Of a DNA stretch of 64,000 nucleotides, positions 17,619 to 24,955 are shown in pieces. The notes below the pieces were generated by a model. The model had not been told where the DNA came from. It searched no databases and worked only from the letters and a program-made list of their open reading frames with translations. Position 1 is the first letter of the stretch; each line of letters opens with the position of its first letter. This stretch comes from Pseudomonas sp. RIT-PI-S (GTDB lineage: Bacteria > Pseudomonadota > Gammaproteobacteria > Pseudomonadales > Pseudomonadaceae). A program made the translations under genes and the position numbers. The stretch lies in the NCBI RefSeq assembly GCF_025642975.1, contig NZ_JANZKJ010000019.1, positions 1 to 64,000 on the forward strand, given 5' to 3'.

Positions 17619-18038
17619 ATGCGTATCGCTTCCCGTATGATCGGCAGTGTTCTGGTTGTCTCGGTCCTGACTCAGCTTACCGCCTGCGGCACGTTGTTCT
17701 GGCCAGACCGCCGCGGGCAGATCGAAGGCAAGATCGACCCCGTGGTCGCCGCGCTCGATGCCGTGGGCATTCTGTTTTATGTGATTCCCGGGTTGATTGC
17801 CTTCGGCGTGGACTTCGCCACAGGCGCTATCTACCTTCCCGGCGGCACGCACGCGCAAGTGGCGCCCGAGTTGCTCAAGCCTGCGGTAAACCCGGACGGC
17901 AGCGTGGATAACAAGCGCCTGCAGGCCATTCTGGAAGCCCAGCTGGGCAAGCACCTGCCGCTGGATGACCCACGCCTGATCCAACACCACGGCAGTGTGG
18001 AACAACTGGCCGCGTTCGGCCTGCGGCCGGCTGCCTGA
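17619..18038 (+). CDS. Small lipoprotein of unknown function
   Basis: 139 residues from ATG 17619, with AGGAGA eight bases upstream; a longer frame from 17562 lacks a site. The N-terminus is a lipoprotein signal with lipobox LTAC (Cys about residue 23). A hydrophobic stretch, VGILFYVIPGLIAFGVDFATGAIYLP, follows, then a hydrophilic tail. I do not recognise the family; the layout recalls YceK-like lipoproteins but the sequence is not a clear match. The stop is two bases before fieF, so the two are cotranscribed. Confidence 0.75.
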   Translation: MRIASRMIGSVLVVSVLTQLTACGTLFWPDRRGQIEGKIDPVVAALDAVGILFYVIPGLIAFGVDFATGAIYLPGGTHAQVAPELLKPAVNPDGSVDNKRLQAILEAQLGKHLPLDDPRLIQHHGSVEQLAAFGLRPAA

Positions 18039-18040
18039 GC

Positions 18041-18940
18041 ATGGTCGTCGACCCGCGCCACCGCCGCTTGCTGCACCTGGCGACCCGAGCGTCGCTAGGC
18101 GTGGCAACCGTGCTGATCGTGTGCAAGGCGGTGGCCTGGTACCTGAGCGGCTCGGTCAGCCTGCTGGCCGGGCTGACCGACTCGGTGCTCGACGGCGCCG
18201 CCTCCTTCCTCAACCTGTTGGCAGTGCAGTATTCACTGCGCCCGGCAGACGACGATCACCGCTACGGTCATGGCAAGGCCGAGGCCATGGCCGGCATGGG
18301 CCAGGCTTTGTTCATCGGGGTGAGCGCTGTGTTCATTACGGTGCAAGCGATCGAGCGCCTGCGCACGCCAGAACCCGTAGGCGAAGCGGGCCTGGGCATT
18401 GCGGTGATGATCCTGTCACTGGTGCTGACCGTTGGCTTGCTGGCCTTGCAGCACAAAGTGGTCAAAGAAACCGGCTCGACCGCAGTACGCGCAGACTCCC
18501 TTCACTACCGTTCAGACCTGATGCTAAACGGCAGCATTTTGCTGGCCCTGGTGCTCGCCCGCCTGGGTTATCCACAGCTGGACGCCCTGTTCGGCCTAGG
18601 TATAGCGCTGTATATCCTGTGGAGCGCGTTCCAGATCGCCAGTGAGAGTTCGGCCATCCTGATGGACCAGGAGCTTGCCCCGAGCGTAGGCGCAGAAATG
18701 CTTGCCCTCGCCTGCGCCGTTCCCGGCGTGCTGGGTGCCCACGATTTGCGCACGCGCAAGTCGGGCCAGCACTGGTTCGTTCAGCTTCACCTGGAACTGC
18801 CCGGGCAGCTTACTCTCTCGGCCGCCCATGCCCTGTGCGAGCAGGCAGAGGCGGCCATCGTGAAGCAGTTCCCTCAGGCCGAAGTGCTGGTGCATGCCGA
18901 CCCAGAGGAAGCCGTTCCCCACCCTCAGTTAAGGCCGTAG
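18041..18940 (+). CDS. fieF: Cation-efflux pump FieF (CDF family)
   Basis: 299 residues with six membrane segments. Both halves of the transport site are intact: DSVLD in segment two and HYRSD in segment five; HRYGHGKAEAMAGMGQ is the FieF/YiiP loop. It exports Fe(II), Zn(II) or Cd(II) from the cytoplasm by proton antiport. It begins two bases after the lipoprotein stop and its 3' end overlaps the convergent DUF6515 gene by 16 bases. Confidence 0.92.
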   Translation: MVVDPRHRRLLHLATRASLGVATVLIVCKAVAWYLSGSVSLLAGLTDSVLDGAASFLNLLAVQYSLRPADDDHRYGHGKAEAMAGMGQALFIGVSAVFITVQAIERLRTPEPVGEAGLGIAVMILSLVLTVGLLALQHKVVKETGSTAVRADSLHYRSDLMLNGSILLALVLARLGYPQLDALFGLGIALYILWSAFQIASESSAILMDQELAPSVGAEMLALACAVPGVLGAHDLRTRKSGQHWFVQLHLELPGQLTLSAAHALCEQAEAAIVKQFPQAEVLVHADPEEAVPHPQLRP

Positions 18941-19950
18941 CCTCGGCTGCTCAGGCAGTTGGCCATGTTTTGCCGGAACAGATACACCACTTCGTCCGCT
19001 GGCGCGTAGGTAGCGGTGGCAGGGTCGAAGCCGGTTTGCTGGGCCGCCCAACGCTGGCAGTCATAGCGGTCGCGCTCCATTTGCGAGGGGGTTTGCCCAT
19101 TGGCCGGGTAGAACGCCACGTCGTAGCCGCTGGGCGCCGCTACCGGTTGCGGCACAGGCTGGGGCTGGGACTGGACCGGGGCGGTAGGTGGATCTACCAC
19201 AACGTACTCTTGGGTGTCGTTGACCCACTGGTAGTAAGTGCCAGCGGCCATGAAGAACATGCCGCTGCCGATCCACACCCGGGTAGCGTAGTCAGGCAGG
19301 TAGCGCACGCGGATGCCGCGCGGCGGTGCGACTACTACATAGCCAGGGCCGTTTGGGCGATACCAGTAACCGCTGGAATAGAAGTAATCGTTGCCTCGGT
19401 AAGGCACTCGATAGTTATCCCCGGGAAACCGGTCGATGCGCTGGCCGGGCCGGTATTGCGGCCCCGGCCCCCAGCCGTTGCCATGCCCATGCGGATCCCA
19501 GCCATGATCTCGATCACCCCCCGCCTGCCACTGGTGATTGCCATTGGGCCGCGGCAGGTCTGGATAACTGCCACGCAATGGGGACTGGGTTTGCCGTACT
19601 TCGCCCGGCTTGGGTTGGATCGGCGGGGTGTTATCCGGGCGCTGCGGTTGGGGCCGGTCATTGCCGTTGGGGTTGTTCTGCCAGCCTTGGCTGGGGCGGC
19701 CGTAATCCGGGCGGTTGTAGCCTGGCTGCGGTTGCCACTGCGGCGCCTGGTTCCCCCCGCCATAGTTTCCGGGCCGTTCCTGGCCGCGTGAAGGGCTACC
19801 GCCCTGCCCTTGCTGGCCGCCGCGGTCCTGGCCACGTGGCGAAGCGCCGCGCAGTTGGTCCGCGTTGGAATTATTGTCAGCGAACGTCGGGGCGCCCAGG
19901 CACAGGCACAACACGGACGCACTGGCGAGGCACCAGGTGCGCGTTTTCAT
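18925..19950 (-). CDS. Secreted DUF6515-type protein, rich in Gly, Pro, Gln and Asn
   Basis: 341 residues from ATG 19950, preceded by GAGGA. A signal peptide (about residues 1-25, ending PTFADN) is followed by some 130 low-complexity residues of Q, G, N, P and R, then a domain with tyrosine and glycine repeats (FYSSGYWYRPNGPGYVVVAPPRG) and a C-terminal DRYDCQRWAAQQTGFDP motif seen in many small periplasmic proteins. Function is unknown; it may be periplasmic or surface-exposed. It overlaps fieF tail-to-tail by 16 bases. Confidence 0.8.
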   Translation of the reverse strand: MKTRTWCLASASVLCLCLGAPTFADNNSNADQLRGASPRGQDRGGQQGQGGSPSRGQERPGNYGGGNQAPQWQPQPGYNRPDYGRPSQGWQNNPNGNDRPQPQRPDNTPPIQPKPGEVRQTQSPLRGSYPDLPRPNGNHQWQAGGDRDHGWDPHGHGNGWGPGPQYRPGQRIDRFPGDNYRVPYRGNDYFYSSGYWYRPNGPGYVVVAPPRGIRVRYLPDYATRVWIGSGMFFMAAGTYYQWVNDTQEYVVVDPPTAPVQSQPQPVPQPVAAPSGYDVAFYPANGQTPSQMERDRYDCQRWAAQQTGFDPATATYAPADEVVYLFRQNMANCLSSRGYGLN

Positions 19951-20080
19951 GGGAATCCTCATTAGCGCGGGGGCACGCAGGTTTTGACTGGAAAAACCGT
20001 AGGCGGTTCGCGGCCATGCATCCGTCCGCTTCGCTTGCTATCGGCCTGGCGGAGGATCTCATGAGGCACCGAGCGCGCAT

Positions 20081-20107
20081 AAAAAAAGGAGGCCTGTTCA
20101 GGCCTCC
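20081..20107 (-). terminator. Rho-independent terminator acting on the minus strand, with no annotated gene before it
   Basis: GGAGGCCTG (20088-20096) and CAGGCCTCC (20099-20107) form a perfect nine-pair stem. Read on the minus strand the hairpin is followed by seven T (20087-20081). The plus-strand side has no T-run. The only known genes to the right are on the plus strand, so this terminator closes either a short transcript starting near 20330 or acts as an attenuator before the DUF6515 gene. Confidence 0.65.
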
Positions 20108-20151
20108 CTTGATGAACTGCGTCCAAGCGCGTCGCTTGTGGCGGCGGCTCA

Positions 20152-20325
20152 CTACGGCCGGCCTGATTGAGCCAGCGTCAACCCGGTGGCCAGCTCTCCC
20201 CTGTGGGGGCGGTGGCCGCAAGCGGCCTGATTGGGCGGCTCGCAGTGGACTCGTGTCCGGGCGGTGATCATGGGGTAAAGCTTATCGCGCAGAGTGCGGC
20301 ACAGGATTGCGAAGATTGTCTTCAT
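20152..20325 (-). CDS. Possible 57-residue small protein divergent from the Lrp gene
   Basis: An ATG-TAG frame of 57 codons starting MKTIFAILCRTLRDKLYPM. The N-terminus is amphipathic/hydrophobic with basic residues; the C-terminal half is polar with three cysteines in total. It ends 45 bases before a strong minus-strand terminator and begins 71 bases from the Lrp start, giving a complete-looking transcription unit. The ribosome site is weak. I recognise no family, and the transcript might equally be non-coding. It occupies most of the 446-base gap between DUF6515 and the Lrp gene. Confidence 0.3.
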   Translation of the reverse strand: MKTIFAILCRTLRDKLYPMITARTRVHCEPPNQAACGHRPHRGELATGLTLAQSGRP

Positions 20326-20396
20326 GGCGGTCTATTGCGCAATTTAAAACCGAAAGGTGATAATCCTCCGCAATTCCCTTCATCAGAGTGCGAGCC

Positions 20397-20876
20397 ATGG
20401 GCAAGCTGGACCGTTACGACCTGAGCATCCTTGCTGAATTGCAGCGTGATGCGCGCATTTCCAACCAAGAGCTGGCCGAGCGCATCGGCCTCTCGCCCTC
20501 GCCCTGCTCGCGCCGGGTGAAGCAGCTCGAGGACGACGGCTACATCACCCGTCAGGTAGCGCTGCTGGATCGCAAGAAGCTCGGCCTTAACCTCACGGCC
20601 TATGTGCTGATCGGCATGGACCGGCACACCCCCGAGCGCTTCGAGAACTTCGAAGCGTCTGTTCGCAACCTTCCACAGGTGCTCGAATGCAGCCTGGTCA
20701 CGGGCATGGAAGCGGACTACCAGCTCAAGGTCGTGGTGCAGGACATGGATCACTACCAGCAACTGCTGCTGGGCCATCTCACGCGGATCGAGGGCGTTAC
20801 CAGCGTTCGCTCGAGCTTCGTGCTCAACCAGGTACTCGCAAGCTCGGAGCTACCCTTGGCGCACCTGCGCAGTTGA
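20397..20876 (+). CDS. Lrp/AsnC-family transcriptional regulator
   Basis: 159 residues. An N-terminal helix-turn-helix (ARISNQELAERIGLSPSPCS, RRVKQLEDDGYITRQ) is followed by the RAM ligand-binding domain containing VTGMEADYQLKVVVQDMDHY. Lrp-type proteins form octamers and respond to amino acids; the regulon is unknown here. The ATG at 20397 matches the family start; a GTG three codons upstream is in frame. It is divergent from the candidate small gene and may control it. Confidence 0.9.
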   Translation: MGKLDRYDLSILAELQRDARISNQELAERIGLSPSPCSRRVKQLEDDGYITRQVALLDRKKLGLNLTAYVLIGMDRHTPERFENFEASVRNLPQVLECSLVTGMEADYQLKVVVQDMDHYQQLLLGHLTRIEGVTSVRSSFVLNQVLASSELPLAHLRS

Positions 20877-20961
20877 GCCGTCACGAGCGCGTCGCACGGG
20901 GGTGGTAAAAAGCTCTGGAACAGGCAAGATGAACGCTTGCCAGAAAGAGAAGGATCCGCCT

Positions 20962-22434
20962 GTGACCCCCGATGTCGATGCGTTCGTTACCCTCAACACC
21001 CCCGAACAGGCCGTGGATCGTCTGGCCTGGCTGCATGAGCGCGCTACCGTCGCGCTCAGCCAGGCCCTCAAGCGTTACCTGAAAGACCGCACCGAACCGA
21101 GCCCGGACGAGCGGGCGCTGTTTCGCTACCCCGAGCTGCGCCTGACCTACCATTCCCACGGCGAAGTGCCGAGCACCACCCGGGCGTATGCCAAGCTGCA
21201 GCTCCCAGGCACTTATTCGGTCACCGTGACCCAGCCCGGCGCCTTCCGCAAATACCTCCTCGAACAGCTGGTTCCGCTGATGCGCGATTTCGACGTGCAA
21301 CTGGAAGTCGGCGTCAGCCAACAGAACATTCCCTACCCCTATATCGTGGAGCAGGGTGACGAACTGGCCGGCAGCGGAATCACCGCCGCTGCCCTGGCCC
21401 GAGTGTTCCCCAGCACGGACCTGTCCGCCGCCACCGACGGCATCGCCGATGGCCTGTACGACTGGGCCAACGCCGACCCATTGCCGCTGGCGCTGTTCGA
21501 CGCCGCCCGGGTGGACTTCAGCCTGCGCCGGCTGGTGCACTACACCGGCAGTGACTGGCGCCACGTGCAGCCGTGGATCCTACTCACCAACTATCACCGT
21601 TACGTGGACCAATTCGTCGCTCATGGCCTGGAGCAGCTGCACAGCGACCCGCGCTTCGTACGCCTGGTGATGCCCGGCAACGTGGTGATCGAAAAAGGCA
21701 TGGACCACAGCGAAGCCCAGGCACTGGTAGCGAGCGTGGTGTGGCATCGCTACCAGATGCCGGCCTATCACCTGATCGCCGCGGACGGCGACGGCATTAC
21801 CTTGGTGAACATCGGCGTGGGCCCGTCCAACGCCAAGAACATCACCGACCACCTGGCCGTGCTGCGCCCGCACTGCTGGCTGATGATCGGGCACTGCGGC
21901 GGCCTGCGCGCGTCCCAGACCATCGGCGACTATGTGCTGGCACATGCTTACATGCGCCGCGACGGCATTCTCGACCGCCTGGTGCCGCCGCATATTCCAA
22001 TCCCGGCGCTGGCCGAGGTGCAGTTGGCGCTGCAAGAGGCCGCGGCGCAAGTTACCGGCGAGCGCGGCGACGAGCTGAAAAAACGCCTGCGCACCGGCAC
22101 CGTGCTCACTTACGACGACCGCAACTGGGAACTGCGCTGGGCCCAGGAGCGGCCGCTGATCAACCTGTCCCGGGCGGTTGCCGTGGACATGGAAAGCGGC
22201 ACCATCGCCGCCCAAGGCTACCGGCTGCGCGTGCCCTACGGCACCCTGTTGTGCGTGTCGGACAAACCCCTGCACAGCGAGATCAAGCTACCGGGCTCGG
22301 CCAACGCCTTCTATAACCGCGCTGTCAGCCAGCACCTGACCATCGGCATCGCTGCCCTGGACCTGCTGCGCACCCAACTCAACGCGCTGCACTCGCGCAA
22401 GCTGCGCAGTTTCGACGAGCCGCCCTTCCGCTGA
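20962..22434 (+). CDS. amn: AMP nucleosidase
   Basis: About 490 residues. Amn hydrolyses AMP to adenine and ribose-5-phosphate, adjusting adenylate pools. The N-terminal Amn domain (LKRYLKDRTEPSPDERALFR) is followed by the phosphorylase-like catalytic domain with LMIGHCGGLRASQTIGDYVL and AVDMESGTIAAQGYR, whose Glu and Asp match the nucleoside-phosphorylase family. The GTG at 20962 is preferred because GAGAAGGA lies eight bases before it; the frame is open back to 20902 with an ATG at 20929 as the alternative. Confidence 0.92.
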   Translation: MTPDVDAFVTLNTPEQAVDRLAWLHERATVALSQALKRYLKDRTEPSPDERALFRYPELRLTYHSHGEVPSTTRAYAKLQLPGTYSVTVTQPGAFRKYLLEQLVPLMRDFDVQLEVGVSQQNIPYPYIVEQGDELAGSGITAAALARVFPSTDLSAATDGIADGLYDWANADPLPLALFDAARVDFSLRRLVHYTGSDWRHVQPWILLTNYHRYVDQFVAHGLEQLHSDPRFVRLVMPGNVVIEKGMDHSEAQALVASVVWHRYQMPAYHLIAADGDGITLVNIGVGPSNAKNITDHLAVLRPHCWLMIGHCGGLRASQTIGDYVLAHAYMRRDGILDRLVPPHIPIPALAEVQLALQEAAAQVTGERGDELKKRLRTGTVLTYDDRNWELRWAQERPLINLSRAVAVDMESGTIAAQGYRLRVPYGTLLCVSDKPLHSEIKLPGSANAFYNRAVSQHLTIGIAALDLLRTQLNALHSRKLRSFDEPPFR

Positions 22435-22488
22435 TCGCTCGCAGCGGGGCTGGTATGCTATCGGCCCCGCTGCAACCGGTTGCCTGCC

Positions 22489-23094
22489 ATGCCTGCTCCA
22501 CCTCGCCGCCCCCTTCCCCGCCGCGTACCGAAAGCGGCGCCCGCCGCGCCTCGGCTGATCGTGCTGAACAAGCCGTACGATGTGCTCACCCAGTTCAGCG
22601 ACGACCAAGGGCGGGCAACGCTCAAGGACTACCTCGACCTTCCCGGGGTCTATCCCGCCGGGCGGCTGGATCGCGACAGCGAAGGGCTGCTGCTGTTGAC
22701 CAACGACGGGCGCTTGCAGGCGCGCATCGCCGACCCCAAGCACAAGTTGGCGAAAACCTATTGGGTGCAGGTCGAGGGCGAGCCGCAGGAAGCACAGCTG
22801 GCGCAGCTACGCACGGGCGTGGTGCTCAACGACGGCCCCACCCTTCCGGCACAGGCGCGGCAGATCGAAGCGCCCGAGCTATGGCCGCGCAACCCTCCGG
22901 TTCGTTTTCGCAAGAGCGTGCCCACCGCCTGGCTGGAGCTGACCATCCGCGAGGGCCGCAACCGCCAGGTACGGCGCATGACTGCGGCGGTGGGCTTGCC
23001 TACCTTGCGCCTGGTACGTGCCTGCATTGGCTCGTTCAGCCTGGATGGCCTGGGCCCGGGGGAGTGGCGGGAGGTGGACCCCAGCAGCCTGTAG
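22489..23094 (+). CDS. rluE: 23S rRNA pseudouridine synthase, RluE type
   Basis: 201 residues of the RsuA/RluE family. The catalytic Asp sits in AGRLDRDSEGLLLLTNDG; the second motif is TIREGRNRQVRRMTAAVGLP. It has no S4 domain, only a short basic N-terminus, which together with length fits RluE (23S U2457) rather than RsuA or RluB. The ATG at 22489 is used; an in-frame TTG is three codons earlier. It follows amn by 54 bases. A REP-like repeat lies directly after its stop. Confidence 0.9.
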   Translation: MPAPPRRPLPRRVPKAAPAAPRLIVLNKPYDVLTQFSDDQGRATLKDYLDLPGVYPAGRLDRDSEGLLLLTNDGRLQARIADPKHKLAKTYWVQVEGEPQEAQLAQLRTGVVLNDGPTLPAQARQIEAPELWPRNPPVRFRKSVPTAWLELTIREGRNRQVRRMTAAVGLPTLRLVRACIGSFSLDGLGPGEWREVDPSSL

Positions 23095-23150
23095 GAACAG
23101 GCAAAGCCTGCGAACAGGATGTGCGAAATGTTCAGGCAGGCAGTGAACAT
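23092..23150. repeat. REP-like element and small inverted repeat after rluE
   Basis: CAGGC-AAA-GCCTG at 23098-23110 sits in a TAGGAACAGGC...CTGCGAACAGG context, resembling Pseudomonas REP sequences. It is followed by ATGTTC (23128-23133), 11 bases, GAACAT (23145-23150). It lies between the convergent rluE and aidB genes. Confidence 0.4.
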
Positions 23151-23218
23151 CCGGCCACCGGGCTATCGCCCAGCCCTACAACGAACCGGTGCGCCAGCGA
23201 TGGTCCGGGCCGCTGGGC

Positions 23219-24865
23219 TCACAACCCCGGTGCCGACCGCTGCACCAGCGCCTGTACCTCCACGCCACGCGGCAAGGCGCCGTAAGCGCCGGCGCGATGT
23301 TCCAGGCGGCTGGCCATAAAGCCGTCGCTCACCGCGCTATTACCGGCTTCGAGCAACAGCTTGGCTTGCAGGGTCAGGGCCAAGTCTTCGGTCAGTTGCC
23401 GCGCGCGATAAGGAAGCTCGGCGGTGTTTCGCAGGTCCGCCTGCAAGCGCTGGATCGCGGCGGCCAGGCGGCGATCGCCGTGGCCGTCCCCCAGTTCGGC
23501 GAATAAGGCCTCCACTACTCCCGGCTCCTTGGACAGCGCGCGAAGCACGTCCAGGCACTGCACGTTGCCAGACCCCTCCCAGGTCGAGTTCACCGGCGCC
23601 TCGCGGTACAGCCGGGGCAGGATGCTGTCCTCCACATAGCCTGCGCCGCCCAGGCACTCGGCGGCTTCATTGATCATTCCCGGCGCCCGTTTGCAGATCC
23701 AGTACTTGCCCACGGCAGTCACCAGGCGGGCAAACAGCGCCTGGCCAGGGTCGGCGAGCTGGTCCAGCGCCTGGCCCATGCGCAAGCTCAGCGCCAGCGC
23801 CGCTTCGCTTTCCAGCGCGAGGTCGGCGAGCACATTCTGCATCAACGGCTGCTCCACCAACGGCCGGCCACCCACGCTACGGTGTGTGCAGTGGTGAATC
23901 GCCTGGGTCAGCGCCTGGCGCATCAGCGCACTGGAGCCGACCATGCAATCGAAACGGGTCATCGCCACCATTTCGAGGATGGTGGGTACGCCACGCCCTG
24001 GCTCGCCGATCATCCAGGCCAGGGCGCCACGGTATTCCACCTCGCTGGAGGCATTGGAGCGATTACCCAGCTTGTGCTTCAGCCGCTGAATATAAAAGGC
24101 ATTGCGACTGCCATCCGGGCGGTGCCGCGGCAGCAGGAAACAGCTCAGCCCCTCGTCGGTATACGCCAGGGTAAGGAAGGCATCGCACATGGGCGCCGAG
24201 CAAAACCATTTATGGCCCAGCAGCTCGTAAGCCTGCCCCGGGCCTGGCTGGCCCACCGCAAAGGCTCGGGTGGTGTTGGCGCGCACATCGGTGCCGCCCT
24301 GTTTCTCGGTCATGGCCATGCCGATGGTCGCGCCCGCCTTGTGGCTTATTTCCAGGTTGCGCGGGTCGTATTCGGTGGCCAGCACCTTGGGCAGCCAGCG
24401 CTCGGCGAGGTCGGGTTGCAGCCGCAAGGCGGGCACGCTGGCGAAGGTCATGGTCAAGGGGCATCCGCTACCGGCCTCCGCCTGGCTGTGCAGGTAGGTC
24501 ATCGCCGCGCGTGCCACATGCGCGCCGGGCTGCGGCTCGAGCCATGGCAGCGCGTGCAGGCCATGCTTGATGGCCGTGGCCATCAGCTGATGGTAAGCGG
24601 GGTGAAACTCCACGGTATCGAGGCGGTTGCCATATCGGTCATGGCTGTGGAACACCGGCGGATGCTCATTGGCGAGAAAGCCCGCGGCCATCAGCGGCCC
24701 GCCCGCCAACGCGCCGTAAGCGTCGATCCGCGCCTGGGCCCAGCCCGCCCCGAAGCGCCGCGACCACTCCTGCAATGGCACGTCCAGGCGGTACAGGTTG
24801 GCACCATCAAGGCTCGGCGGCTGGTTGCTGACCTGGTGCGTTTCGGCGAACTGTTGCAGGTTCAT
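23219..24865 (-). CDS. aidB: Acyl-CoA dehydrogenase of the AidB type
   Basis: 548 residues, the AidB length. It follows E. coli AidB through WEPQPGAHVA, GMAMTEKQGGTDVRANTTR, GLSCFLLPRHRPDGSRNAF and RLKHKLGNRSNASSEVEY, ending with APVNSTWEGSGNVQCLDVLR. AidB is a flavoprotein of the alkylation-response group that binds DNA; some annotations call it isovaleryl-CoA dehydrogenase. There is no Ada gene or obvious Ada site next to it. The start at 24865 (MNLQQFAETHQVSNQP) aligns with AidB; the frame runs 19 codons further. It follows ladS on the same strand by 90 bases. Confidence 0.88.
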   Translation of the reverse strand: MNLQQFAETHQVSNQPPSLDGANLYRLDVPLQEWSRRFGAGWAQARIDAYGALAGGPLMAAGFLANEHPPVFHSHDRYGNRLDTVEFHPAYHQLMATAIKHGLHALPWLEPQPGAHVARAAMTYLHSQAEAGSGCPLTMTFASVPALRLQPDLAERWLPKVLATEYDPRNLEISHKAGATIGMAMTEKQGGTDVRANTTRAFAVGQPGPGQAYELLGHKWFCSAPMCDAFLTLAYTDEGLSCFLLPRHRPDGSRNAFYIQRLKHKLGNRSNASSEVEYRGALAWMIGEPGRGVPTILEMVAMTRFDCMVGSSALMRQALTQAIHHCTHRSVGGRPLVEQPLMQNVLADLALESEAALALSLRMGQALDQLADPGQALFARLVTAVGKYWICKRAPGMINEAAECLGGAGYVEDSILPRLYREAPVNSTWEGSGNVQCLDVLRALSKEPGVVEALFAELGDGHGDRRLAAAIQRLQADLRNTAELPYRARQLTEDLALTLQAKLLLEAGNSAVSDGFMASRLEHRAGAYGALPRGVEVQALVQRSAPGL

Positions 24866-24955
24866 GCTGGGCTCCACAGGCATCGGCAATGCTTGAAGTG
24901 AAGCATGCCCATGCCCGCCCACAAAGCGGCAAAAGCGCCGAACGCTGTAACCCTG

